Below are positions 46,493 to 59,000 of a DNA stretch of 64,000 bases, in pieces (the stretch's first letter is position 1; every line of letters begins with the position of its first letter). This DNA is from Datnioides undecimradiatus (taxonomy: Eukaryota > Chordata > Actinopteri > Lobotiformes > Datnioididae), in contig WARS01001600.1 in the NCBI GenBank assembly GCA_008933995.1, positions 1,116,001 to 1,180,000 of the forward strand, written 5' to 3'. The notes beneath the pieces were generated by a model. That model was not told the DNA's origin. It saw only the letters and a list, made by a program, of their open reading frames with translations, and did not search any database. A program made the translations under genes and the position numbers.

Positions 46493-46668
46493 AGAACTCG
46501 ATTGGCCAGAGTCTTGGCCTCGACCCCATCCGACACCTCCGGGATGCACCATCAGTAAGCGCTCACAAATGCTCTTGTGACCGAACGGGAGAAAATCCAT
46601 GCAGTGACGTTCCATCGCGTGCAGCATAGCCTTCCTGAAAGAGTGGAGACTGTTGCAGCAGCAAATAA
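46493..46668 (+). pseudogene. Tc1-like transposase, 3'-end relic
   Basis: The plus strand keeps the C-terminal part of a Tc1/mariner-type DDE transposase. At 46519-46545 the codons read Leu-Asp-Pro-Ile-Arg-His-Leu-Arg-Asp, aligning with the conserved [D]LNPIEHLWDE motif, whose final acidic residue belongs to the DDE triad in the family. About 25 codons are then deleted. The next parts, CTCACAAATGCTCTTGTG at 46561-46578 and CCTTCCTGAAAGAGTGGAG at 46630-46648, align with the family's xLTNALVxEW and xSLPRRVEAV segments. Frameshifts and stops break the frame, and no terminal inverted repeat was found nearby. The minus-strand open frame 46337-46777 over it is accidental. Confidence 0.8.
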
Positions 46669-46669
46669 A

Positions 46670-47870
46670 TATACAGTGAAACGCCATCGAGAACTTGCAA
46701 CTACGTGAAGCTGAGCTGATGGAAATCTGTTGTGAATGTCTGTCTTTGTCCTCCCGAATGAACGGGGCTGTCTGCATGTATTCAAAGAGTAAGATGACAT
46801 GCTATTTTGCATGATGCAGTGTAGATAAATTAGGACACGCAGCAGGATAAAGGTCTCATTCAGCAACCAACAACAAAGCTGGAAACACTGAGCAGTGACG
46901 GTTAAACTGGAAACATTAATGCAGGTGTATGCTCTTACCACATATGCAGGAAATCAGCGGGAGCAGCGTCGGCACTGTGCGCGTACTGTATTTCATTTCC
47001 ATCATCATCATTCCATTCCCATTCATTTCTCTCCAAATGATTAACGTGTGCACGGTTCAGCACGTGACATGACAGAGTGATGTGAGCACCGATGGGGTCC
47101 GCTCCGTCTCTTCCTGCTATATACAAACCTGTTGACAGAGCAGGCTCCTTTAATGACGACTGTTCCCTGACCTCTGACCCTTCCCCTTTGACCAACCCCG
47201 TGGCCAGACATAATGATCCACCGCCATACTGCTGGTGTTGACATCGAGGTCCCCTTGTCACCGTGTCACACACACAATGAGTGGTTTGTACGGGAGGACA
47301 GTGGAGAATGGTGTAGATTGTAAAGGAGTTGTGACTTGAAACTTTAAAAAAGATGGATGCTGCAGAGGGAGTGGAAGTGGAGCGAAGAGCAAAGGAGAGA
47401 AGAATGTTTGAAATGTCTTTTTGTGGGAATTGGAACAAGAGGCTGTTTACAAAAGCCTGTTATTTGCTCCAATCCAGCTGAAGGAAATGCACCTAATCCT
47501 TCTGGGACATCTGGAAAGTTTGCATAGTTTGCAACTCTGTCGCATCGAAAACGTAACTCATGTCTTTTCCTCTGACAAAAATATGACATAATACAAGAAT
47601 CCACCAGTTAATTCCAGGCTTAGACTGCAGGGATCATGGTTCCCACCAATACCAGAGTCAATCCGCCCGGATTTCTTACGCAACTCTTCCACATGGCTTC
47701 TATTGCAACTGATAAACAAGTTGGGAATAAATCAGAGGTTTTGCTTCATGATATTTTCTTGCTGCGCGTTTCTCATGCGTCGCCCTAAATCTCAACTAGT
47801 TCTCTTGAGTCAGGGCTCGTTCAAACCCTGATCTGAGCGAGTAAATTCCAAGCAAAGCACTTAAACCTCG
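46670..47870. other. non-coding DNA including a regulatory-like stretch at 47400-47780
   Basis: No gene recognised. Minus-strand frames at 46935-47604 lack domains. 47400-47780 is even-textured and repeat-free, with CTGTTTACAAAAGCC (forkhead-like), GAAAGTTTGCATAG, CCAGTTAATTCC and CTGATAAACAAG words, and is a fair candidate regulatory element. Confidence 0.4.
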
Positions 47871-47873
47871 TGT

Positions 47874-47892
47874 ACACACACACACACACACA
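47874..47892. repeat. (AC)9 microsatellite
   Basis: Perfect AC array with further impure CA to 47920. Confidence 0.92.
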
Positions 47893-47924
47893 CTCACGTG
47901 CACGCACATACACACAAACGGCGA

Positions 47925-50900
47925 GCTCATCATCAGCAGTCTCATTATGTTGTTGATTCTTCGTCTCCCTGCAGACAGCGCTATTTACCCAGTGTCTCCG
48001 AGAAGGGGGAGATGGGTAATGAGACTGATGTGTGCAGGGGTGCGTTCTGGGTAATTTGTTTGATACGAGACCTGATGGGAAGTGAAGGGATCAAAAGATT
48101 AAAACAGCTTTTTTCTTCCTCCCCCCGCCTTCACCTACTCGTCATCTTTTCCCAGCCCTCCCATCGATGCAAAGACAAGAAACAGTAGCTGTCTCCGTCT
48201 CGTTTTCTCCCTGTCTGGTTTTAATTTGTGACTGAATCCTCACCTCGACTCTGCTGCAATGCTGCATGTTCCCACACATGCACGTACAATCCCAGAGAAA
48301 CAGAAGCGGTGCCTTCCTCGGGGCCTGTTGCTCACCTGTGACCTTCTACCCCACCGTTAGCTCATTCTGACCCTTGAACTCATGACGTGAAGCCCTGAGG
48401 GGGTCAAAGTCTCCTCAACAGGTGGAGTCAGGTGACGAACAGGTGTGGCTTCCTGACATCAGCCTTTACTCTGTTCTGTCGGTCTCCCTTCTGTTCCCCA
48501 TTCAAGAAATCCTACTTTGCTCTGCGTGTTGACTGGACGCGCACGGGTTATTAGGATGAGATGAAATCAGGAGGGTTTTTGAACTTTTTACTCTTGCCAG
48601 TTTTATATTTGAGAGGCTTACACCGTGTCAACAAAGCACCACGTAGTGACAGTAGCATGTAAACAGAGCGTCAACAGCAGCTTCAGCTCTCCGTCTGAGT
48701 CTACACACAGTCACTGCAGTTACACACTTAAAACAGAAGGACAGATGCATCAATTAGGTTAGAAGGCAATCCAGTTAGCGCAAACTAGCATAACCTGGAA
48801 TAACTGTTAGATTTTATTATTATATTGTGCAAAAACCACAATATATCACGTCGGTCTGCTCAGTAACATGTAGTTACGTGGAGGAGTCAAAGAGGTGCTC
48901 ACAATAATGGGTTCAAGGCAAAACATCTGCAGGACGAGTTAGCAACTGCGCCGTGAGTCGAGACTGTGTTATCGGCTGCGTTATACGAGCATTATGGAAA
49001 ACGATTTATATATATATAATCACCTACAGCGATGTGTAAGTAATGTTGTGATTTGGTCCTTCCCTCACGCTGTGGCCAGATACAGAGACAGTGTGGTGTA
49101 ATGAAGTGCAAGGGAAAAAACACAGAATCTGCTGCGAAAACACTTTCAGGTTTTGTTTGAACACGAGTCAGTGGTGGAAAACTCTGCTGTTGCTCCTGAA
49201 TACTATTACTATTGGATTGCATTGCAGTGTGAAAGTGCAGAAATGTCATGTCTGGGTGGTTTTAATTTCTGTTGCATAGATGAAATCAGGTTGCCTCTTT
49301 AGGCAGAGCTGGGTTTGTTTGCTGTGGATATAAGTTAACACTGAGCACAGAAACTCGGTACGGGATCGTGTGCGGCCGCCACTATCAGCAGCACCGAGGC
49401 CCGATGAGATGCCTGTCACTAAATGAACTTTGCGAAGCAGCCGAAGGCAATTTGAGCCGAGCAACCCAAAAATTAATGCACGGTAGCTAAGATGTATTCA
49501 CAGCAACAACATAAAAGGTGACATTTGAAAAGGTAGCACATTAGTGAAATGCACTGGATACATTAATTCAGTGTGGCTAAAAGCCTTGTTAGCATTCACA
49601 GTTTGAGTCTGAATGTACAATTATGAGACAGGGAGGAAGGATGGGGAAGAGAGGGAGGAGGGGAGATAGAGAGAGAACAAAAGGAAGCAGAGGAGAGAGA
49701 AAGAGGAGGAGAGGGAGGGAGAGTCTTTCATGTCTCCCCTGAGTTTGAAAGGCCTCCCTTTCATGTGAGCATTGTCATATTCTCTCTGTTCTCATTCCAT
49801 TTGCCCCACCTCTCTTCCCGTGATAAAGACATCACTCTTTTAATACAGGGAGGGCAATACAGACGAGCGTGTGAGCGTGTGCACTCGCTCACTCGACGCC
49901 GAGTGTCTGCGTGCGTGAGAGAAGTGCAGCAATCTCTTATTAATACCGGCATCAAATGCATAGCATGCAGGTTTGATGTGTACACAAGGATCTCTGTCTC
50001 CTAGGGCCGTGATCCCCCCCCCCAGGTTTGGCTCAGTGACGTCCGTCCTCCACGTGGCTGAACACCGCACCACTGTCACCAGCAGGCATTTCAGATACTG
50101 AGCGCTCGCCTGCCAGAGTTGGCTGATTTGGTCAGGGGTAGGGAGGCCATCTAATTTAGTAGTTTCCACGGTGACAATCTGCACATGGTGTTTTATTTTG
50201 AAAATGTGGAGAGTTTCCTGTGCCTGACTTCTGCACAGCTCCTCAAGCACAAACCTGGTGGAGTCTACAGTGTGTAGGAAACGCAATGCCACTCAGATTC
50301 TGATTTTAAAAAAAAACAAACAACTGTAATTCATATATACTCGGTAAAAGCTACTGACTTCCAAAGTCAAACGCTCATTCTGGGCTAAATGTGGAAAACC
50401 GTTCAGTTAACTGGTTCCTTTTTTCCCCAAAAGTCTCTGCTCCTGCCAGCTACGACGTGATTAACATCCAGGGTTGTATTTGCAGACAACTTAAAGCACT
50501 TGGTTAAAGTTAGGGAAAACTCTGTGGTCTCCTCTGCTCTGACTTGGAGCACAGAAGACTTGACCTTTTCAATGTTTAACCGAAACAACAGTCTGTCCCA
50601 GAACCGAGTGGGGAAAGCTGAAGAGTTCCTGTATTTTTCTTGCAGTCAACAAATTTCCATAGGACACAAACCGACAATTAATCCTACTGACGAGTACTGA
50701 CTCTGTAGCCAAAGCCTGATGCATCTTATTCCCCTGTGCCACAGAGCTCAGAGCATTCTTGTCTTAAAACAATTAAAAACGCATCAGTATCCACGCTGCT
50801 GCACCGGGTGACACGTTCCTTCATCGCCGTGATGCACACTGGAGTTATTTTGAGTCGGCCCCACGCAGCCGCTGCTGGAGACGGGACCAAACGTGCGTTA

Positions 50901-51995
50901 AACAGCCGCTCAGAATAGGTTCTCTTTGCTAAAAACTGCATTTCCCAGCTGTTTTGGGAAACCCCTTGGCCTTTTTTAAACAAAATGAGGGTGGGTAGTG
51001 ACAGAGAGCATCTGACTTCTGCTTAATGGGTGATCTAGAAAGCAGTTAGCAGCTAAATCAAACAGCAAAAGCCTGCAAGTCTGGTTCACAGTGAGATCCA
51101 GGAGCTCCTCGTCCACCGAGAACCGCCAGACATCGTGTTGCCTCTTTTGCTTTTGGAGTGCTGTCATCTAAAATCACACACTGGGGCGATGATAGAAGTG
51201 CAAGGAAAGAACAGAAATAACCATTGAAAACAGTGTGGGTAGCACTGCAGCATTAAAGATGAACCTCTCTGCAGCTGGAGGAGATCAGGGAAGACGGGGC
51301 AGTTGTTTTTTATTTGTTATTCATGTTTTCTTTTATTACAGGTCCAACTCCATCTCCCAGGGGTCTTGTAGGCAGCAAATTGGCCTGATTGGTCTGCGTT
51401 TACAGGCCTGCAGACACAGAGGTCAAGCAGCCTGAAGCCTCCAAGTGGGGAAAATGAACGCGCTCAACCACAAAACCAGACAGATAGGCCGTGTTTGTGA
51501 TCACCTCCTCGTCTTTTACCTTTCTCTCACAACCACCACCAGCATTTTTACAGCCCCCATCGCCCTCCAGGGCCTCCACACAGACCGAACCAGGGTTTCT
51601 TTTTCCTTTATTTGACGAGGTTCACTTTCCGTCAGCACGCAGGGCCAAGTGTTTCACAAAGCCCCTCTTTCTGTTGTCCGTGGCACCGGGGGTGTGAGCG
51701 TGTCGCAGGTTACAATAAGTTCCACCTACTGATCTTAATTGGATTGATGTGTGGTTCTGCTCCCAGGACGCCCGTCGAGCTCGGTTCTGCTCAGTGTCAT
51801 TGTAAAGCAGGCCAAGAACTCTTGGCAGACGCTGAGCTATAAAACACTCAGGGCGCAAAAGCTTTGCTAAAGGGAGCTGGCGAGAAAAGAGGGACCCGAA
51901 AATAACTGTTATTGTTTTGTTTTTTCCCAATTTCTCTCAGTTTTTCTCCCACTCACTCACATCTGCTCGTGGCAAGATATGGTCAAGGGGCTGCA
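47925..51995. other. non-coding DNA, mostly featureless
   Basis: Minor features are a TATATATATA run (49008-49018), a purine-rich tract (49625-49725), C-rich and A-rich runs (50016-50024, 50309-50316), and TCF/LEF-like GATCAAAAG near 48089. No exon, RNA or known repeat recognised. Confidence 0.45.
49625..49725. repeat. purine-rich tract
   Basis: GGGAGGAAGG/GAGAGAGAA sequence over about 100 bp, nearly free of pyrimidines. Confidence 0.8.
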
Positions 51996-52002
51996 GTGTG
52001 CA

Positions 52003-52030
52003 ACACACACACACACACACACACACACAC
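52003..52030. repeat. (AC)14 microsatellite
   Basis: Perfect AC array. Confidence 0.96.
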
Positions 52031-52181
52031 CGGCACTCACAGTTTTCTTTTCAGTAATGCTTTTCACATTATGGATGTCATTTAAAAACATAATTTCTAT
52101 TTTTTTATGAATGCTTTTAAAGGATTATGGATGGAAGCTGTGAAAATGGGGTCCACAAAAGTTTAGTTTGATATTTTACCG

Positions 52182-52262
52182 TACACACACACGCACACAC
52201 ACATACATACATGCACACGCGCGCACACACACACACATGCACACACACATGCACACGCACAT
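52182..52262. repeat. compound CA/CATA/CG microsatellite
   Basis: About 80 bp of CA with ACAT, GCGCGC and ATGC interruptions. The alternating purine/pyrimidine pattern is nearly unbroken. Confidence 0.94.
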
Positions 52263-52264
52263 CT

Positions 52265-54115
52265 TCCTGCTGCGAAGGCCTGACGCCCGTTCCCTGCTGT
52301 GATGGTTTTCGCTGGAATTTCCCACTCTGGTGTGGAACGGCTCTTGGAAGGATCTGGAAGTGGTGATGGAGCGGCTGTAATTCAGAGGGCGGGACGACCA
52401 ACTTCCCTTTGAAGCTGAGACAAAGTCTGTAAGTGTCGGGGCTTTTTCGTCTTTCTGGCTATTTGTTTTCGGGTGTTTGTCTCAAAGCAATTAGAGCCTG
52501 TCACCAGGGGAAAAAACATAATAAACCAACACAATCAGACATGTTTTAAAGCAGAAACAGCTCGGCCTTGTGTTTTTAATAGACGGTCGGTGTCTCCGCG
52601 TTCATCTGTCCCGCTGAGGCAGTTTACGTCCCTGCACAGGATGTCGGACCCTCTGCAGGTGTACTTGCTCTTCGTCCCACTCTGCTGTCTACACCGTTAA
52701 CCCATTCACCTGTGCAGCACACCAGGTGCTCACACTGAGGCTAAAGTACAAAACAGGCCGGCTGTCATAATCTTTCAAGCACAAGTTTCAAACACAACAA
52801 AACAACATCAGGTAATTGTCATGAGTGTTTTCTGATCAACAGCATCTGTAGTTCAGATGTCCAGTGTGTCTGGTGGGAAATATCATTCATAAATATCTTT
52901 TGATTTCATGCTTTAATGTTTCCACTATTATTAGCATGTGCATTCTTTGACTGTTTATTATTATTATAAGGTTCGGTACATGCTCGGTGCACTTTTCCCC
53001 GCTTGTGCTTTATTTTAGGAATCCAAATAGCTGTTTCTAAAATAAAACCCAAGCCACAACGCAAAACTGTTCCAGCATCTATTTGTTACTATTTCCAAAA
53101 GCACTTAGTGAAAGACAATAAAGCCACATTAACAGCCTCTAAACTTAGATGTAGCAGTTTACAAGAAGCACTTGAAGGCAGCACGCTTGTGTATATTGAA
53201 GTGCAAATAAGTGTGCGTGTGTGTGCGTGCATGGGAGCTATTTTGTGTGTGTGCCTTCTTGCAATATGTCCGCACTGAAGTTGCCGTTGCAGTGCGCAGG
53301 CTACCTCTGATAATGGTGAAGAGACGGTCCATCACACCTACTCCTTCTCTCCCTCAGTCCAGGTTTTCCTGCGGGATCCGTGAGGAGAGAGAGAGAGAGG
53401 GAGAGTTAGACCGGTGCAGAAGGGGGACAGAGGAGAGGGGAGCAGTCTGTCTCCCATTAACATTATCTCTATGGGAGCCCAAAATGGGCTCTGTCAGCAG
53501 AACACCGACCTGCTGTCAGGAGAAGAACATGAGGACGGGGTGGGGGGGTGGGAAGAAATAAAGGGAAGGCAGAAGTATTACCACGGCATCCTGCAAGTCT
53601 GTGTTTTATATGGAACAGCTTATATATCACCTCTTACTAGAAATGTAGTCAAACTATATGAGCGTCACTGAGCCCGAGCCCAAAGCTTCCACATGTGAAA
53701 TCCGTGTCTCCGCGGCTTCAGGATCAGCGCCGCCACCGCTTCAGTGTCTCTCAGGTCCAAAACGCCAGAACACTTCCTCAGATTGACTCTTCTGTCTGTG
53801 TCCGACGGTAAAGAATTGATTCATGAATGCTTCATTTCATTCACCTTTGTGAAAATGACAGCTTTGTGGGCCGCAGCACTTTTCTTTAGTGAGAGCCAAT
53901 AAAGCAGCTTGTTTAGGGCAAGAGCTTTGGCACAGGTGGAGTCCAACTCAGATGCTGATCGATACCAAATTTAGTGGATGTGCTTCCATAACTCTGTCAG
54001 TTCAGCTTACTCACTTGAAGACATCATTGCTCTTTGGAAAACTAATCCATTATTTTAACTCTTGAAGCTCCACTGATCAATATTTTAATCCGTCAGTTTG
54101 TCCAAACCTTCTGTC
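52265..54115. other. non-coding DNA, nothing recognised
   Basis: A (TTA)4 run lies at about 52957-52970. No exon or known repeat recognised. Overlapping plus-strand frames at 53211-53671 are purine-biased and unsupported. Confidence 0.45.
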
Positions 54116-54117
54116 CA

Positions 54118-54366
54118 GACTGAAACAGTTTCTCAGTAAATTGCCATTATATGGAGATTCATGGTCTGCACAGGATGAACCGTAATGGCTCATATGATTT
54201 CCAGGCTTTTACCATCTAAAAAGCTACAAATCATAATTTCTTTACTTTTCAACTGATGCCAATTAACACTTTGGCTTATGAGTAACAAGTGCAGAACAGA
54301 CGACATGTCCAGCAGCCACAGCTGCACTCAGTCAAATGCTATCAGGCTAACATGCTAAACTGCAGC
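54118..54366 (+). mobile_element. high-copy teleost interspersed repeat, fragment B
   Basis: The order of CACAGGATGAACCGTAATGG, ACTTTGGCTTATGAGTAAC, CAGCAGCCACAGCTGCACT and GGCTAACATGCTAAACTG matches, from memory, the 5' and middle part of the same teleost repeat whose 3' part is at 19857-19975. The two fragments share only the GCTAACATGCTAAACTG junction. It is diverged, with no terminal repeats seen. The family name is unknown to me. Confidence 0.65.
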
Positions 54367-54369
54367 AGG

Positions 54370-55520
54370 TTAATTCGGTCGTTGTGAGTCTGTCTCTTTG
54401 TGTGTGGGTGAGCCTGGTCAGCAGTCAGCTGCAGGGGGGAGAGCTGCGCGCACGGCTCATGAGAACCAGGTGAGTTGATTGGCACAGCTGGCGCTTGTTG
54501 GCTCATCATACTCTCTGTTTAAATGCAGACGCACGCTGCGCCTCAGATGACTGCTCAGGCTGTTGGATTCTGTTGAAATCCACTGAGCGGGTGTGCTGTC
54601 TGGAGACTGTGTCGTAGGTCTGGTAGCGTTTGGACTGCTAGAAAAGCAGAGCAACCAGAGGCTAAATGGGTTTTAGGTCTATATCAGTGTGTGTGTGTGT
54701 GTGAGCTGTGCTCCCAAATAGAAGAACTCACAGTAGCAACGAGTCCTGCTAAAATCATATATACTTAAATACGCCATAAATGTATCTGAGCTGAACTCTA
54801 ACTCTGCGCCTTCATAAATCTCCACAACGTGCTTTTTTTAATAAGTTAACCATATTGTATTTCTCTCATCTTGCTTTAAAATGTCTGTTTCCACGCTCCA
54901 CTCAGAGTTTTCTATTGTGTCTGTGTAGAAAAAATCAAAAATCAACACAAAAACCACTTAATTTCTGCTATCAGATGTTCCCCAGGCTGCACTTTATTTA
55001 TGTTTGAGGTCGTCCGTGCGTATGATGCCGCTTGACCCCTCTGTGTGTTTTGGCCCTGCTTGCAGGCTCTAGAAGCAGGGAGGGAAGACAGATGGGGGCT
55101 GTGCGAGGCCTCGGCGCAAGTTCAGCAGAAAGGCGTTCAAGGGCGTACGTACGCACAGCAGAGAAGGGAAAGTGAGTCACGAGCTCTTCGTTTACTGTAA
55201 AACAGACACCATTAGGTCCATAAACCCCTCCTGTCCCCTCGGCTGTGCCCATCTGTCTTCCATGTATGATGTCTGTGTTTGGACTCTTGTACCATTAAGG
55301 GCCATGATCTGTGATTTACACTGCGTTGCGTTCTCGGGGCTACATGGTGCTAGACGATGACAAATGGACATACTGTAGTTATGACATGTTTAAAACCCAA
55401 AGAGCTCTGTTTACAGTCCAGGCCTTTGTTCGAGCCCAGTGTTTCTGGCCCGACATGAGCGCGCCAATGAATCGTGCTGGATTTTCTTCTAGCGAGCGCT
55501 GCATGGAAACAGATTTACTG
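54370..55520. other. non-coding DNA, nothing recognised
   Basis: A (GT)8 array lies at 54687-54703. No gene or repeat family otherwise. Confidence 0.45.
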
Positions 55521-55525
55521 GAAAG

Positions 55526-55545
55526 ACACACACACACACACACAC
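55526..55545. repeat. (AC)10 microsatellite
   Basis: Perfect array. Confidence 0.94.
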
Positions 55546-55659
55546 CCCATCGCTGTCAAACATGCACACACATGAATGCCTGAACCACATCTCCATTAGA
55601 GTTCAGGAATATGAAAACACATTTAACAGAAGCTCGGAGCAACAAAAGCATCACATTTA

Positions 55660-55725
55660 TATTTGATCTCATTTTATTTATAATTTGCTTTTTTTTAAAA
55701 AAATAAAAAATAAAATAAAATATTG
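55660..55725. repeat. A/T-rich low-complexity hairpin-prone segment
   Basis: ATTTTATTTATAATTTGC followed by T8, A7 and AATAAAATAAAATA words. The left ATTTTATTT can pair with the right AAATAAAAT. Confidence 0.8.
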
Positions 55726-55789
55726 TGAAATTGGTTGTTGTGCAATCCAGCAAATAATTTAGGGTCAAGTTGCGTCAGACAGGGACTGG

Positions 55790-56060
55790 GGTTTATTTGC
55801 CCACACAAAGCAGATCGAGGCGTTAAACTGGCTGTTCATATTTGATTTCTATTTATATAAGCGAGCAGTCAGCCTTCACACCTGCTGCATTTTAACACCT
55901 TACCAAGTCCTGATGTTGGGATTTAAAAGAAATCCCAAAGCGTCTCTCCTTAATTAGAGCAGCTCCACTCTTATTAATGCACAATCCCTTTGTAAAATCA
56001 TATTTAGATTCAACGGTGGATATATATCCCCAGCAATGAGGAGGAAAGGGATGACAGGAA
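55790..56060. promoter_or_regulatory. candidate non-coding regulatory block with perfect inverted repeat
   Basis: Contains a perfect 9-bp inverted repeat with a 5-base loop (TTGGGATTT 55916-55924, AAATCCCAA 55930-55938). Around it are TTCTATTTATATAAGC, CCTTAATTAGAGC and CTTATTAATGCAC words. Repeat-free, even texture, no coding frame. Confidence 0.3.
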
Positions 56061-56064
56061 GTGA

Positions 56065-59000
56065 AGTGAGGCGTAGCAGAGAGATATTTTGGGCCGGAGC
56101 TTGTATCAAATCGAGGCTCATGAAGGACAAGATCCTCCAGTCCAGAGGTCCATCAGAGTTGTATGAAATTTACGAGTCGGAGAAAAATGAGGAATTCATT
56201 TTTATTTTCATAAAAAAAAAAGAAATGTTCCACGAAAAAGTGGCCACATACACAGACACATACTTGGCTCACACCGAGGAGTGTTTACACTTAAAGCTCA
56301 GATGGTTTCATTATTTATGAGCACCCTTGGACGTTTTAGCGCCGCGCGGGATCGGTTTAAGACGGAGAGAGAGAGGAATAAAAATGAGAGTTTTATGATG
56401 TTACAAAATTACCAACATGTGGTGTAAAACCTGAACCCCTCTGTCTGCCCGTCAGCCACAGAAGACGGCGTGTGTATGTGTGCACGTTGTTGCAGTTGCG
56501 TGTTTGAGCGCTGATTCGGCGTAACAGTAGACAGTACATCGCTGCTCGCTGCTCTTCCAAGTAAAGTTACAAATTTGGTCTCTTCTCCTCCTCAATCCAA
56601 CAGTTTCCCATCATCCTGCAGTAATGAAGGGACATTAATTCTGTTTACAAAAGGATGAAACCAGACGCTGTAGGAAACGAGAGGTTGTTTCCCAGAAAAG
56701 ACAGGAGAGAAGAGAAACGGGGTGATGAAAGGAGGTGCAGACAGAAGGCCCAAATTGAGAGGAGGACACATTTAGGCCAAGTCCTGAGCTTCAAATCTCA
56801 AACGTGTCTGAGCTGAGCCAAACAGATTTTAATATTTATTTGCCAAATCAAACATGAAACACATGTCCGCCATATCATGTTGGCGGAGGAAGTGGGGAGA
56901 TGAGAACAAGGGTGAGCAACAGAAAGGATGTTAAAACAAAGGGAGTGAGACATGTGACGCGTGATGTCTAAAACATCTGGAAACAGCAAGCTGTTGTTTA
57001 AAGTCAAACCGATACCTCCACAATTTGGTATCTTGCAACTTTCAGACATGTTGACGGCTAATTCATGAGGGGGAAACCGTCTTACACATTACTATGATTC
57101 AAGACTCTTCATCCACTCTGCTGGCAGGTCAGTGTCCTGCACACAGTACACAGCCTTCAGCATCACGCTGATCTGTTGCTGTGCCCTCACCACATTCTCA
57201 CCTTTTCAGCATGCATGTGGGAGGAACACATGCGGGGCTTTTCTAGCTGGCGCACCTCCATTAGTGCCCTTGCATTTGCAGCGGGGTCATCAGCTGGGGA
57301 GAACCAAGTCCTCCACATTTTACTTCATGGAGCGGATACATGTGTGGGCCATTCCCATTGTCAGAACCCAGCAAACCATGCCAGACCATTCAGCTAGCCT
57401 TTGTGGTCGCTGTGCAATAGAAACAGACACAAAACCCAAAGTCAGACCAATGTTGCACAGGCATAGCTGGGGCTGGGGATCGACCCTCATACTGCTGATC
57501 TGTGTTTACATGCAAATCGATGCGCATAGGTTGTTTGATGCACATTATACTGCACGTGTCAGGCATTTTTAGATGAGGACCTCATCTCTCCCTCTCCTCT
57601 ATAAGACATAAAAAAAAAACAATAGAAGCCGCTAATAAGTGCAACAAAATGTGCCAAAACGAGTTTTCCTTCAGCTGAGAATGCTTCCTGTAATGCATCA
57701 GGAAGGCTTTAACTTGATTGGCTCAGGATGAGGCAGTGTCATGGACAGAAACTTTAAAGTGACAGTCACAAATAGCAAAACATTGTGGCAGGAGGTTTCT
57801 CTGCCACAGACCACAAATGGGGTGCAGGGACTCACCATATACTTCACTGACCATACTTTTATCCTTCACATGCTACATTTGTCAAGTGCAGTGATCAAAG
57901 CGCGATGCAGGAAATCCTCTGCGATACAGATGTGAGCTTGGCTATGACCAAAAGGCTCGGCTTTCCAGCCTCCTCTGCTTCACTCTTAAAGTACCCTCGC
58001 CTCCTTTGCCTTCCAGAGAGTCGAGAGTGTGCCGCGCTGTTTCCATTTCAAACGTCTTTCTGCTCCATGCCTGGGAACAGCCAGCGTTGGCCTGTCCAGC
58101 ACTGGACCATCCAAAGTCTTGATCTTCGGGCGCCTGTGATAAATGCCTGTTCGAGACCGTCGTTTCCAAAAGCGCGAACCATGACCCCACAGCTTCACGG
58201 TCCTGAGGCACTCATGATATCTAACACCTGAACTTGACCACAATAATATTGACAAGCCTAATGGAGGTCAAAGGATCTCCCGTGCTAACCAGTTTGAATT
58301 GGCTTGCCACAATCCTTTTCAATAAGCCTCCAAAGCTGCAGCAGAGTCATGATAAATATACACAGGCGCAGAGCAGCGGGGCGAGAATCTTCACTGTATG
58401 TATGCTCTCAAAACACTGATGCTCCCTTCACTTTATTTGGATAGTTTCGCAGCGGGATCCTTGCTTATTTTCACCCATAAGTGCTCGGGAGTAATCAAAT
58501 CCCAAATGAAATATTTTCTTTGCCGCCGGCACCTTTCTGCCTGACGTTTTCACTCCCAGGGAACCATCCCGTCAGGCCCCGACTCTCTTTCCAAACCGGG
58601 GATTTATGGAAGATTAGGGAAAACTATGTAAATGACACTGCTCCTGCGGAGTCGAGCGAAACGTTAGACCCCAAAAGAGGGAGGCTGGGAGTCGGGGGGG
58701 AAAGCGACAAAAGAGGAGGGAGGCTGGGGGAAGAGCACATCCTCGGGAATTTCCCTCGGAAATCTGTGGATTATCCCACCAGTTTTAATGAAAGTTGTCA
58801 GGATTAAGAAGGCCCAAGTCCACTGAGGGCGGTGCTGGGGTTGGGATATGCATGGAGCGTGGGCAAAGAGAAGGAGGGTGCGGGATAAAAACCAGGAACC
58901 TATTATATTCCCTCACTTGATTTAAGGTAAAATCTCCATGAAGGGGCTCAGTGATGGGGTCCTCGATGAGATGAAGGGCTGAGCAGATGACATGAGAAAG

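Noticed and set aside
46337..46777. 146-codon minus-strand open frame
   Set aside because: It is antisense to the Tc1-like transposase relic on the plus strand.
57460..57500. B-box-like GGTCGATCCCC on the minus strand, suggesting another SINE
   Set aside because: The following sequence does not match the tail of the fish SINE it resembles, and no A box or tRNA head was found.
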